Origin: Temnothorax longispinosus
Lineage: Eukaryota; Arthropoda; Insecta; Hymenoptera; Formicidae
DNA length: 64,000 nt
Direction: 5' to 3'
Assembly (NCBI RefSeq): GCF_030848805.1
Contig: NC_092368.1
Location: forward strand, 8,254,122-8,318,121
The position numbers and the translations under genes are program-made. Below, in pieces: positions 10,999-21,668 of this stretch (position 1 is its first letter; each line of letters begins with the position of its first letter). Under the pieces are notes generated by a model. It searched no databases. It was not told the origin of the DNA and saw only the letters and a list, made by a program, of their open reading frames with translations.

Positions 10999-11345
10999 TC
11001 TTGCCTCTAATTTCCTGGACCTGGCGGTGGAATTTGAGACGGTTATCAAGTCAAATTCCAAGAAATTTCGCCTCTGCGCTGTTGTGAACCTCACAGTCTT
11101 CGATGCGGATGAATAGACTCCTGTCGACATAACCACTCTTAGAGAACTCGACAAGCATCGTCTTTATAGGCTCGAGGCAGCGGCCACCGATTTTTTCAGG
11201 ATATCTATAAATTGGTTGTAGTACGCTTCAAAGTCACGGTCGAACGACCCAATATTAGAGATAAGGAAGGATTTAATTTCACCTTCAACCAGATCAGAGA
11301 AACGTGATCAATAGGTTCTCTTGGAAGAGATCCGATTCGTGATCT
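10999..11345 (-). pseudogene. LINE-B ORF2 remnant between thumb and endonuclease
   Basis: This short stretch should contain about 1 kb of RT fingers and palm but does not. Only scraps remain, among them a frame at 11154-10999 whose translation resembles the post-palm region. The RT catalytic boxes (PQGS and ADD) cannot be found, so an internal deletion is inferred. Confidence 0.6.
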
Positions 11346-12005
11346 TTATTGTATAGGGTTGTCAAAGGAAAATACTATTGGAAAATGGTCACTATCCCAG
11401 GTCTCATCCATCTGTCGATAAGTGATTCCGTCCAGAACCTCCCTCGTACCGAACAGCAAGTCCAAGTCACGCTGACCTCGGAAGCCCACACAGGATCTGG
11501 TGTTGGTGTTTACGCAGAAAAAGTCCTCTTCTGTCATCATATCGCATAATATTTCACCACAGTTTTTAGTGGACTGACAGTTCTAAATGATGTTATGGGC
11601 GTTAAAATCACTCAGAATGATGGTATCAGTTGTGTTATCATTAATGGCTTTGAACACCGGCCCAAGGACACGCCTATTCATGGGCTCGCTGGGGTGTCTG
11701 TAAATGGCAACAATGTTCAAATTATTATGTAGGTTTTTCGTTTTAATACAAACCACATCATATCCAACCGGGAGGCCGGTAACATTAAACTCGATATGGT
11801 TACGAACGGAAATCGGAACGCCACCGCTGCCAAGCAAGTTTCTGCTGTGGACAATCTTGAAACCAGAAAAACTGACCAATTTTCGATCAGTACACCGAGT
11901 CTCCGTGAGAACGACGAGATCATAATCCATAACACGCTTGGAGAGTTCATTTTTACTAGTCTGGTATCCGCGACAGCTCCATAATAGAAAAGCGAATTTT
12001 ATATA
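11346..12005 (-). pseudogene. LINE-B ORF2 endonuclease domain
   Basis: Two frames together give an EEP endonuclease. 11930-11583 reads VVLTETR, VAIYRHPSEP and IILSDFNAHN. After a frameshift near 11578, 11540-11346 reads FFCVNTNT, DLDLLFG and the terminal WDSDHFPIVFSF. An N-terminal LLWSCRGYQ segment lies just upstream, near 11990. All expected catalytic positions (Glu, Asp-Asn, Asp-His) can be recognised, but the frame is broken. Confidence 0.82.
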
Positions 12006-12151
12006 CTAAGGGGTGACAGATTTCTCGTCTCTAGCGAAGCCTCCTTCACTCACTACATAGTCATACTCCTCCCGAGTTTTACATCCACTACTATTCCGGG
12101 GTATTAACTTACTCCTTTGGCCAGAATCGTCGGAGCCCACCAGGGCAGCGT

Positions 12152-13080
12152 TCAAAAATTTTCTTGTTTCCAAAATTTTTCGCAGTATCTGCAGGACTTT
12201 GTCAATAGCCTCTCTGATGTGTCGGCGGCCTCCCGACCGCGATGGGGGTCCACACGCTCAGCATCCGCTTCCCCACGGACAACCTCCGACCAGGCTGCCC
12301 CATTACGTGCCGCCGTGAAGATAATACCTTTCTTTTCTTTGGGGATATCCCCCGCTCGAGTATCAAATTGCCTGTAGTGATCCCTCACGACATTGGCGGT
12401 ACCTGTATGCGGATCTCTTCTGTTTCTGTCCGCGCGTCGGGGGGAGCCCCGAGCAACGCCCACACGTAGGCCACGATCCGCCGGTGTCCCCTGTCTATCA
12501 CACTCTTCACTATCCGCGTCAGCGCACGACCCACCCCTGGTGGGTGTGGGCAAGGCCGGCCAGGAATTCGGACTCAAATACCTGTCGTAAGAACGCGGTG
12601 GGACCGCCCTGTCTCTCTCGACTATCCTCAGAGCACTGTGAAAAAATATGTTTTTGTAAGCCATTACCACGTTAATATATTTTTTTTTTCATAAATAGGG
12701 CAATCTCTAAAAGTGGATTTATGTGGTCCACCGCAATTGCAACAACGGAGCAACTTTTCGCAGTGGCCGTGGGTCTTGTCACCACACACGATACATCGGG
12801 TCTCACTCTTGCATGCATTCTTCGTGTGACCGAATCTAAAACAGTTATAACACTGTCTAGCTTGAGGCACGTACTAACCCTGAGTCCGACTTCATTAGAA
12901 AAAATCTTAAGGTCACGGACTTTTTTCTCTTTAAATGTAATAATGATATTATCTGTAGCCACTAAAGACGATTTCTTAGCTATAGGGTCCCACTTTTGTC
13001 GATACATACGATCCAATTTAATGATGTTAGATTTGTCCTTTATACCGGCCATAGGTCGATGATCGACGATGGCCTCCTGG
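12152..13080 (-). pseudogene. LINE-B ORF1, C-terminal half with zinc knuckles
   Basis: The frame from 13052 gives DNIIITFKEKKVRDLKIF, matching LINE-A ORF1 just before its knuckles. A frameshift leads to 12870-12664: C-x2-C-x4-H-x4-C, then CIVCGDKTHGHCEKLLRCCNC, the same three-knuckle order as LINE-A. The rest (12670-12152) is Arg- and Asp-rich and more GC-rich than LINE-A, and looks disordered. The coding piece is cut at 13080 by the inserted element and resumes at 15466. Confidence 0.8.
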
Positions 13081-13490
13081 CGGAAATATTTCTACAAAAT
13101 TAAAAAAAAAAAATAAAAGTGTACTACAAAAAATAATTGCCAAAATCTATTAAATTCTACATGAATTTAAGAAGTACTACAAAATCCTTCATGAAAATGC
13201 TAGAATTGGAACACTTTTGTAAATTTTTGTATTTTTTTAGTGCATCTTGACCTATAAATTTTTCGGTAAAACTACGCCAAACTACAACTAATACTGATAT
13301 TCTACACATTTCTATATCTATTTGAGTACAGTAGACTACAAGAAAATACTAGAATTAAAACACTCTAATGAGGAAAATCACCCGACATAAAAGAATTATA
13401 TTTATTTTGAAATTTTATTACTACTTTTTAACTTTTCTTAAGATGCAACTTATGTTTATAAATATTTTCTCGTACTTAAAAAACACACTT

Positions 13491-13563
13491 ACCTCGATGG
13501 GATTCGAACTCGAGACCTCGGGACCTCTGGATCGTGAGTCAACCGTCTTACGTGGTAGACTAC
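13491..13563 (-). tRNA. tRNA-like pseudogene or tRNA-derived SINE fragment
   Basis: On the minus strand, an internal B-box-like GAGTTCGAATCCC and an A-box-like TAGTCTACCACGTAAGACGG lie in the right order and spacing, with GACTCACGATCC in the anticodon-arm position. The acceptor stem does not close well and there is no clean cloverleaf. I read it as the head of a tRNA-derived SINE or a decayed tRNA, not a working gene. Confidence 0.45.
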
Positions 13564-13865
13564 TTCTTAATTTGATGTAAGTGTTATATATAGTCTACAT
13601 GTGTCATAACCAGTGCAATTCAGTTTAATAAGAGTAATAAAATTTCGAATCGGATATACGAATATAATTTTTTCTTAATGTCGGGTGAATGTCAGAAACC
13701 AGTGCCGGCTCGTTACAAAATAGACCTATTGGGCCAACGTCGCGCCGCGCGATTACAAAAAGAAAAAAAACTTCTTTATTCTAACTTATCTGTAAAATAA
13801 AAAGCAAGTTATTATAAAAAAAACCTTACCCAGAACCACATACACACATGTCTAAAACCGCATAA

Positions 13866-14155
13866 CCCGGGAAAAAAAATCTCTTATTTATTCATATTAG
13901 TTTATATTAGTAGATACATGATTATATATGATCATATAAGAAATGGAAAATATAATCTTAAACAATATTATATGGCCATATATATATGAGAGGATATAAT
14001 TATACATGGCCATATATAAGCATATACATATGCCATGATTATATACTCGGGAAAAAATACCTCTTATTTGTTCATATTAGTAAATATATAATTATATATG
14101 GTCATATAAGAAATGGAAATATAATCTTGAACAATATTATATGGCTAAATCTCTT
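13866..14155. repeat. Diverged direct duplication, period about 180 bp
   Basis: The block from 13866 (CCCGGGAAAAAAAATCTC, then TTATTTATTCATATTAG) recurs from about 14046 (CTCGGGAAAAAATACCTC). Each copy continues into a TCATATAAGAAATGG and ACAATATTATATGGC segment. The following region to 14240 has further GATCATATATG-like units. Confidence 0.65.
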
Positions 14156-15465
14156 TAAGTATAACTTTTTTATATAGTCATATATGGTTTTATATACTAG
14201 TATATTATCATGTGTGATCATGTAAAAGTATATTTATAAGGTTAAACATAATCATATATGAATATATACTCTATAATGGATCTATTCATATAAATTTGTA
14301 TAACTGTTATAAATATTCTTCTAATAGCATATTATTTTACTTGACAATATCAAATTAATATGAAATATATTATTTTTAGTTTCAGTTTACACAATTGCGT
14401 TTTAAGTCCGACAAAGTCCATATATTGGCACGCAGTGCCAATTTAAAAAACTGAAACATGTATTTAATAATAATTGATATATTGTGAAATATTATTAAGC
14501 ATCAAGATCCGCTTCGATCGAAAACGGCACTTCTCATTGCTTATACGTTATTTTAAGTTTTCTTTTTTTTCTAATTTTGCATAAGATACTTAATTGACAT
14601 TTTTTCAATTGACATATTAATTTTTTACTTTCCATGGAAAAATTGAAGGTTTGGTTGAAGGTCTGTTAATTTCGATGTAAAATTGTAGTATCTTATAAAC
14701 ATCTAAAAAAAGCAAATTTATGTAGTTTTCATGAATTCACGAGTTGTAAAAGACTTAAGGATTTTGTCGTTTTCTGTAGAACCTTGTAGTATTGTATGCA
14801 AAATTACAACCATTCACGAATCAGAAATTTATGTAGGTAAAAAATTATACATTTATGTATTTTTCTATTGGACTTTACAACAGACTATACGAAAATAAAA
14901 ACATAAGTATTTTGACTTCTGCGAATTAAGAAGTTATTAATAATAGATAAATTTTGGAAGATTTGTGTAAAAACTTGTAACATTTAACTAAAAATTACAA
15001 ATTTTAATTAGCCATAATTGTAATAAATTTTTGAGCTGTACAAACAAACCGGTATTTGTTAGTATTTGTACGCAGTTGTAAGTATTTTATGAGAAACTAA
15101 AAACTGAATTAGATTCTAAGTTGCATAGTTTTACGATACGTAAATTGTGGTAGATTTCTATAGTCATTTATAAATAATTGTAGTATTCTACAAGTAAGCA
15201 GATGTTTTAATTTTTTAAGATTTTGTTCCTTCTTAAATTTTTAAAATTTGTAGATTTTTCTACTATTTTTTATAAAATTGTAGTTTTTCATAAAATACTA
15301 CTTGCAATAATTTCTTGATTTGAGAACATTGTAATTTGTGGTACTATTTCGTAGATATTTCTACAAAAAAATAACTTTTTTTACAAAAAATTAAATATTT
15401 CAACAAAAATGTACAAATTTCTATTTTTAGTTAAATTTTGTGGTTATTCATAGAAATATTTTCCG

Positions 15466-16162
15466 CTAGGGCCAATCCGAAATAACCCCTTTACATATCA
15501 CAGATCGCTGCTCCAAATGAGCTTTTACTCTAACTGGCTCACTGAGTTTATCCAATATATCTAATGCCCGATCAGCGTCAGTAAAATCTTTAAATGTAGC
15601 CTCTGCCGAAAAATAATTAATCATCTCAACTGTGATAGGAAAGACACGCAGATCCGTAATGATCATCCAAATTTTAATGCAGTTCTTACCTCTCTTTGTG
15701 GTAGTTTGATCGGAGGACAATCGGAAAGTTATTTTTGCGTTACTTTTGTAATCATCTTCGAATCTTGCAAAGCGTTGCACGTCAGGCAAAATATTTCGTG
15801 AGTCACATTTTTTCAAAGTAGAATCGCAGACAACATACGATTCCTTGTCATCAGAAGGATATCAGTCATAACATTAGTAGTCGTATCACGTGTATCAACA
15901 CACTGTTCGTCACATGATCATCGCCGGGGGGCGGAAGGCCTCCAACATTGGCATAGTTATTATTACTACTACTGAAGGATGGAATCGCTTGATTTATAAA
16001 AAGATCGCAGCCTTGATCATCTCCGGAATTTCCCGGGAGTCTCGTGTCCACTTCCATAGTCTCCTCAAGCGTGAGAACACCCTCGTCACTAGTGAGATCA
16101 TGATGTAATAAGATAGGTGTAACATTCCCGTGGATGCGCACTCGTCCAAAGTTATGGACCAA
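15466..16162 (-). pseudogene. LINE-B ORF1, N-terminal half
   Basis: Two overlapping minus-strand frames: 16162-15866 (an acidic N-terminal region with a DDQGC segment) and 15816-15466, which ends SVICKGVISDWP. The last motif matches LINE-A ORF1 (YCKGVIADWP) and is cut at 15466 by the inserted element. A frameshift lies near 15840. Confidence 0.72.
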
Positions 16163-16178
16163 TCAGGAGTTGGTCGCA
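16086..16178 (-). repeat. LINE-B 5' segment with an inverted partial copy at 18728-18830
   Basis: The minus-strand text GCATTTGCGACCAA, AATGTTACACC and TATCTTATTACATCATGA, in that order, recurs on the plus strand at 18728-18830. This may mark the 5' end of the LINE family in both orientations. It could equally be a shared regulatory segment. Confidence 0.65.
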
Positions 16179-16200
16179 AATGCTAAAAAGCAATATAGCT

Positions 16201-16971
16201 GCTAACAGCTGTTGTTGTTAGCTGTCATTCTCGGGCAATAAAGCGAGAAAAGTTATAAACACTAAACAGTTATTAAAATATGTATATAACTTTATATATG
16301 TATATAACTTTATTAAAAACAATCGCATAAAAAGATTTCGTATGAATTTTCAATAATAGGCTATTTTTAACATGTAAAGTATTCTAAGCAAAGATACATA
16401 AATATACTTCATTCTTTAGGAATTAAAAAATTTGTGATTATAATTATAAAATTACTCAAATAATACACAACCAATTTTAATATCTGCACAAGCACAAAAT
16501 CTTACAAAGTAAAATTTGAGCAATTCTAAATAACTGTTTATCATGCTAACAAATACTTTAAAGCTTTGATGATCTATAACTAGTACATTGTATCACTAAC
16601 TTCTTTGTGTAAGTCAGATCAAATGTTAGAACTAAAAGTGGTTATATATATATGTATATATATAAAATAATGCGGTATAATAATGCAAAACTATTTGCAT
16701 ATTTCAGTTTTTGAGGTACCCTGTATGATATTGTGATGATTGATGTACTAACATAAAATTTGATTCTTGTAGTTTAGTAACAGTGGTCTTTTATTTTTAA
16801 TTTCTTAATAATTTAGAACATGAAATTCGGGATGAATCGAGAGGACGACCGAATGACGTCCATACCTAATCGATTCTTTATATTAATTAAGTTGTGTTTT
16901 CACAGCGTCTCTCAAGCTGTATATGTGTGTCAGTATATGTGTGTGTTTATATGTGTGTTAGTCAATTATCG
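16201..16971. other. AT-rich interval, no gene seen
   Basis: AT-rich DNA with short TATATG repeats (about 16280-16320 and 16645-16665) and a TG-rich tract at 16918-16960. It ends at the 8-bp target duplication of the hAT-type element. No coding signal was recognised. Confidence 0.4.
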
Positions 16972-16979
16972 CTCCTGAT

Positions 16980-18366
16980 CAGGGGCGTAGCTACCGCCGT
17001 ATCAGCCGTATCAATGATATGGGGCCCCCGGGCTACAGGGGCCCCGACGCGACGTGTGTAAGCAAAAAATCGTAAAATGTTATCCACAATCTCACTCAAA
17101 CTCTTAGGCCGTACGCTAAACTTCCCGGCAAAAAAAACCATATCTAATCATACAAGATCATATATGGATTCACATGCATGATCATACATTGCTGCGCAGT
17201 CATGATCGTATATGAACAGATATAATCATGTATGAACATAACATATATATAATCACTTGTGTGTGGTTCTTATGTATACAACCGAACAATTTTTGCAAAG
17301 TCTTTTGTGATTGTTTTATTATTTTTCTTAATTTATATTTTTTAATATACAATATAAATTTTATTTTTGAAAGCTGGATTAAATTACAATTAATAAAAAA
17401 TTAACTTTAAGAAAGAAACGAACGCCCAAAAGTTGGCAACACTGGACGTCTCAGATTTCCCGCGACGCGCGTCAGCAGACATCAGTCAGTTAGTAATGTC
17501 AGTCATTACGGGATTTTCCCTGTTTAGATAAATGAGAACAATCTATACGCGTTTATTTCAATCTGTACACGCGATTCATAACGTTCAAACGTTGTAAATC
17601 TTGTGATTATTCGTTCGTTAATAAGTTTAACCCTTCGCCCGCATAGGTTTTTTTAGCACCTTTACGCTGCATACGTGGGTCGTTTTCGTCCTGACGTTTT
17701 TTTTAAGTGTTAAAGTGTTACAAAAAATCTTAAAAAATTCATGGAGGTAATTCAAACCTTCAATTTGAAGTATCAATCATAAAATTATAAATAATTTAAT
17801 TTTTTCACATAATTTGTATTTTAAAAAATGGAGCAACTACAACTACAACTGGTAAAATCATTTTTTACTCAAAAAATCATAACTTTAAGACAAATAAAGA
17901 TATCAAAATGAATAAAAAAGGAAATTGAAGGGGAAAAGCGTACCTTTCATAAAAAAAATATTGCATGCAATTATTTTGAAATAAAATGCTTAAGTGCTCG
18001 CCGCAAACCTCCTGTGACGGCCGGAGGGGGACTGGCGCCATGGCGCCTTGAAACTCGGTAGGCGGGTTCTCAGGAAGCATAACTTTTTTTACGGATGCGC
18101 AGTGGCGCCCTTTCTACCCGTTTTCAAAAGTTACAACTACATTTCGCCCGGATTTTCGCCCGGACGAAAACGACCCACCTATGCGGGCGAAGGGTTAATT
18201 GTGATTTGTGAAAAAAATGAGTGAAAGAAAAAAAGATTACCCCAGTGGAGCTATGAAAAGAAAAAATAAACAGAAAAAGGAGAAAGTTATAAAGAAATAC
18301 AGTCGGGTAGAAGGGCCCCCCGACAAATTTTGATACAAGGCCCGTCTAGGGCAAGCTACGCCACTG
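16980..18366. mobile_element. hAT-type non-autonomous element with 8-bp target duplication
   Basis: The left end CAGGGGCGTAGCTAC and right end (reverse complement CAGTGGCGTAGCTTG) match the CAGNGGCGTAGC ends common among hAT elements. The flanks are a perfect 8-bp duplication, CTCCTGAT (16972-16979 and 18367-18374), as expected for hAT. The element is 1387 bp including a nested TTAA element (17631-18194). No transposase frame is visible. Confidence 0.9.
17631..18194. mobile_element. piggyBac-type MITE nested in the hAT element
   Basis: It is flanked by TTAA on both sides (17627-17630 and 18195-18198). Its ends CCCTTCGCCCGCATAGG are near-perfect inverted repeats, and a second inverted pair (TGGGTCGTTTTCGTCC) lies just inside. 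TTAA target plus a CCC start is diagnostic for piggyBac-type mobility. 564 bp, no ORF. Confidence 0.9.
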
Positions 18367-18374
18367 CTCCTGAT

Positions 18375-18866
18375 AACAGCATTTCGACACATTAATGGTA
18401 TAATTACGACTACCAACGATACAGGGGAAGTAAACGAATTTATCACTCATGACGTTTCTTAGAAATTAAGAGACACCGACAAACGTGACATTGATATAGC
18501 ATAAGATACCCTCTTTCTTAATTTCGGATAAATGGATTTTCGCGATCTATCGGACGTTCCCAGATAAGGCAGGCGGTCTTAACCTCCGGCTCGGCCGCGG
18601 GTGAAGGCAACAATAATCTTACAAATTTCATTATTCGCCGCGCTTTGCATTGTATTTTAACAGATTTTAATTTTATAGTTTACATTTTTAGTATATATAA
18701 TTTATCTCACATTCAAATTTCGCGGCTGCATTTGCGACCAATTTCTTATTGGCTGTCCGATCATGCGGCCACCATTATGCGCAATGTTACACCTATCTTA
18801 TTACATCATGAGTGAGATTGCGTCTTTTACTCAGCTTCTCTTGTCTCTGCTGTTTAGAAAAAGAAT
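18375..18866. other. Interval holding the inverted copy of the LINE-B 5' segment
   Basis: Mostly unassigned. Positions 18728-18830 repeat 16086-16178 in inverse orientation (GCATTTGCGACCAA to TATTACATCATGAGTGAG). The text downstream (CTTTTACTCAGCTTCTC) diverges, and the interval ends at the foldback element at 18867. It may be the 5' end of a second, truncated LINE on the plus strand. Confidence 0.45.
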
Positions 18867-19744
18867 CCCAGCAAACAAAAAAAGATTGAAAAGAATTAAA
18901 ACGGGATTGCCAGGAATTCAATTAAGGACTTTTCGAATTCCATTCTGTCCAAAAAAGGGATTGAAATAGTTTCAATATCATGGAATTCCTTATTTTGGAA
19001 AGAATTTGTCTGTTTTGAATCCCATCCAATTCCGACACAAAAATATTATACCACTGAATGCCAAGTTAGGGATTGGAAAGTTTCGTGATGAATTCCATTG
19101 AATACCATTGATTCCGTTAACGAAATGAATACCATTGAATGCCAAACTAGGAATTAAAAATTTCCGTATTGAATTCCATTGAATTCCGTCTATTCTGACA
19201 ATAAAATGAATACCATTGAATGCCAGGATAGGGATTGAAAAGTGTCCGTGTTGAACTCTGTGGCGGTACGCGCCACCAATAGTACACGCCCGCGCGGTAT
19301 CTGCATTACCGGCAGTTCGCGTCGACGCCGTTAGGCGTCACATCGCCGGGGCATCTTCTCGAGTTCAAAGTTTCGTCTCGACCGCTATGTAAAGGGACCC
19401 CCTACGGTGCCTGACAGATCTTACAAATTTCATTTTCGGGCTAATTGCCCGTCGGCAGTAGTGCGTGTAATGCCCTTAGGCATACACAAAAGCTCACCGA
19501 CGAACAACGGCGCTTGGTCGCCCAACGGAGGCGCGAGACGTTTCCTAAACCATCTAATGCCATGCAATTCCATAACCTTTACGGATTCCATAGGATTGGA
19601 TGGAATTGAAAATTTCTTTTTTGGATTCCATGGGATTGGACCATCTCATTTCGAATCCCATCTAATTTCATCTAATTCCGCCAAAAAAGGGATTCAAAGG
19701 TATTAAAAAATTTTAATATCTTTTAATCCTTTTGCGTTTGCTGG
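18867..19744. mobile_element. Foldback MITE with CCCAGCAAAC ends and internal GAATTCCAT repeats
   Basis: The left end CCCAGCAAACAAAAAAAG pairs with the right end (reverse complement CCCAGCAAACGCAAAAGG), and the similarity runs on for about 40 bp with small differences. Between them, variants of GAATTCCATTGAATGCC are iterated on both sides, in opposite orientation. The centre (about 19257-19556) is GC-rich and unlike the rest, and may be a later insertion. No clear target duplication was found. No ORF. Confidence 0.72.
19257..19556. other. GC-rich insert inside the foldback MITE
   Basis: From TGTGGCGGTACGCGCCACC onward, base composition switches abruptly from about 35% to about 55% GC for 300 bp, then returns to the GAATTCCAT-type repeat. 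The boundaries are by composition only. It could be an LTR fragment. I find no duplication that would prove an insertion. Confidence 0.35.
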
Positions 19745-19928
19745 GATGTTGCCGGCTCCTGATCTCGTTCCGTTCCTCCACTTTATCCGACCTGAATTCT
19801 TTAGTTATCTCGTCGAATTCTTGCTCCGAGAAACTCGTTCTCATCTTCTTATTCGAACCACGGGTATCGTCGTCAGAGGTGCGAGGGGCATCACGTGATC
19901 GCAGCGTGACACGTTGCGTAGGATCCAT
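19745..19928 (-). other. Short open frame cut by the foldback MITE
   Basis: On the minus strand, an ATG at 19928 opens a polar, Asp/Arg/Ser-rich frame (MDPTQRVTLRSRDAPRTSDD at the start) that runs into the MITE at 19744. It resembles the disordered N-terminus of a LINE ORF1 in composition only. It could be chance. Confidence 0.25.
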
Positions 19929-19945
19929 CCGGTCTAATTACTATA

Positions 19946-20008
19946 TATATAAATGTATATTATATATATGTACGTGTATATATATATATATATATATTTT
20001 TTTTTTAT
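19946..20008. repeat. TA microsatellite
   Basis: An imperfect TATATA tract with a GTACGTGTA interruption, followed by a T-run. Simple sequence. Confidence 0.8.
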
Positions 20009-20027
20009 ACTTTCACGAAAATGATTT

Positions 20028-20400
20028 TAACGTTCCTGCGGTCTGGAACTTTTTTGCTACTGCTCATGGCAAAGGCCCATGCGATGGGATAGATGGAACT
20101 GTGAAAAAAAACGCATCAAGAGCTAGTTTACAACTGCCACCAAACAAACAGATCACAACACCTGAACTATTGTATGCGTGGGCTTCAGAGCCAAAAAATT
20201 TACCGTCCATTGCAGTTTACTATACAACTGATAGTGAGTACAATCTAGCTAAAGAAACCTTGAGTACAAGATTTAAAAATGCTAAGACTATTCGAAATAC
20301 ACAGCAGCTGCATTGCTTGATTCCATGTGTCAAAAAAAAGTTACTCATAACAAATAGATTTTCGAAAAGTACAAAATTTCAAGAATACAAATTCATGTAA
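20028..20400 (+). pseudogene. Orphan C-terminal coding fragment (HGKGPCDGIDG motif family)
   Basis: The open frame gives WNFFATAHGKGPCDGIDGTV, an ASLQLPP segment and WASEPKNLPSI, then a Lys-rich tail and a stop. I recall the ATAHGKG-CDG-GG-VKR pattern from C-terminal parts of large uncharacterised, probably transposon-derived proteins of invertebrates. Here GGTVKR is degraded to DGTVKK, and no upstream part is present: the frame enters from a TA microsatellite. It is probably a decayed or 5'-truncated copy. Confidence 0.5.
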
Positions 20401-20970
20401 TTGAATCATAACTATTATTTGTAAAAACAAAATATACTAAATTTATGAAAAAAAAACTGATTACTGAACATTTTTACTGGATTAATATATAAAAATCCGT
20501 AAGAAAAAAATCATATCTTTTTTTTTATCAGTTCTGGCATTTTGAAATTTTAACACGTTATTACACACGACTGAATGTATTTAAAGAAAAAAAACTAGCT
20601 CAATTGAGCATGGCACTTCTGAGATAATTAACTTTTTATTCGTTTTTCATGGAAAAAAATTACTAAAAATTAATATAATAAAAAATAAAAATTACCATCT
20701 CAAAGTAAAAGAAAAGTCCAACATTTTTTATGTATACAAATTTTTTTTACATAGAAGAACTTTTGAGTTAGAAATTTCCGAAAATATCAATTTTTGAAAA
20801 AAATACTCAAAATTTAACTGTTGATATCTACTAAAATAACGTCCATAAAATTCTGAAAAAAATTGAGAAGGAACCTATCATTTAGTACAATAACATACTG
20901 CAAAACAAAAGAAATCGGTGAATGCAAGTGAAAAAAAAAGTTGAGATCCCATGGAATACCCCATATATAT
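20401..20970. other. AT-rich interval with no recognised feature
   Basis: A long run of A/T-rich sequence with many A or T homopolymers between the orphan fragment and the palindrome. No gene or bounded repeat was seen. Confidence 0.4.
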
Positions 20971-21315
20971 GAGGCATTCTCCGTAAAATCAGACACCCCC
21001 CTGTCCAAAAATTGGGGTCACCTAAAAAATTCTTTCGGGGCTCATTTTATAGCTACACATATGTAGTTTTAGTTGAGCTGTGGCCTTTTGAAAAATCAAC
21101 ATGGCGGAACCCAATATGGTGGCCGAAGTCTGCGGGTAACGAGGTACGACAGATGAAATCGTTACTTGGAAGTTATAGACTGTCATAGAAAAATGTGTTA
21201 ATGTGTTTATTTAGTAGTTAACATTGAATCCATGGAAAAAATTTAGTTTGTCCAAAACCAATATGGCGGCTAAATTATCCGTGAAATGCTAAAAAATAAC
21301 TATTTTGTTCTTTAA

Positions 21316-21668
21316 CCCGTTGTGGTCACATGGGGTCCAGTGGACCCCAGGCTTTTTTTTTATTTTTTTCTTAAAAGTATATTATTTTGAGAGTAAAACG
21401 CACAAAGTTTTTTTACTCTATCTCAAAAAATTTTGATGAATATTTTTGTGAAAAAAATCAAATTTCTCGAAAAAAAAAATTTTTCTCGCGTTTTTTCAAC
21501 ATAAAAAAATTTTTTAAATTATTGGATTATCAAGAGGAAGTCATAAATTAATTCCAGTTCAAGGTTTGAGTCGATACATCAAAAAAGAACGCAAATGGAA
21601 ACTGTTGTGGGGTCCATTGGACCCCGTGTGACCACTACGTTATTTTTAGGAGGTGTGACCACAACGGG
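21316..21668. mobile_element. TTAA-flanked MITE in the left arm of P1
   Basis: Flanked by TTAA (21312-21315 and 21669-21672), with inverted ends CCCGTTGTGGTCACA. It also contains an inverted GGGGTCCA-TGGACCCC pair just inside both ends. The matching place in the right arm (TTAA at 23458-23461) is uninterrupted, which is an internal empty site. piggyBac-type, 353 bp, no ORF. Confidence 0.92.

Larger units (their letters stand above)
13081..15465. mobile_element. AT-rich 2.4-kb element inserted in LINE-B ORF1
   Basis: It splits LINE-B ORF1 exactly between the DWP motif and the DNIIIT region. Its ends form an imperfect inverted repeat: CGGAAATATTTCTA at the left and the complement of CGGAAAATATTTCTATG at the right. 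The subterminal regions on both sides are full of TACAAAA / TTTTGTAG phrases. I could not find a clear target duplication: the flanks are CCTCCTGG and CTAGGGCC. No transposase ORF is present, so it is a non-autonomous DNA element of unknown superfamily. Confidence 0.65.
9500..16200 (-). mobile_element. LINE-B: decayed I-like LINE, minus strand, split by another element
   Basis: Read on the minus strand from about 16200 down: ORF1 N-terminal half (16162-15466), a 2.4-kb inserted element (13081-15465), ORF1 C-terminal half with zinc knuckles (13080-12152), ORF2 endonuclease (about 12005-11346), then RT thumb, RNase H and Cys/His tail ending at 9547. It is related to LINE-A: both carry GYRN-TP-NVIIAE in the RT thumb and the CKGVI-DWP motif in ORF1. 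The catalytic RT core, including the ADD box, is missing between endonuclease and thumb. No A tail or target duplication was found, so the ends are approximate. Confidence 0.85.

Noticed and set aside
13491..13563. Functional tRNA gene
   Set aside because: A- and B-box-like parts are there, but the stems do not pair well, and the sequence is inside an AT-rich mobile element.
13866..14300. Functional satellite array
   Set aside because: Only two diverged copies of about 180 bp plus short ATATG repeats, too little for a satellite.
18763..18969. Plus-strand frame of 68 codons
   Set aside because: It crosses from the inverted LINE 5' segment into a foldback element. No family resemblance.
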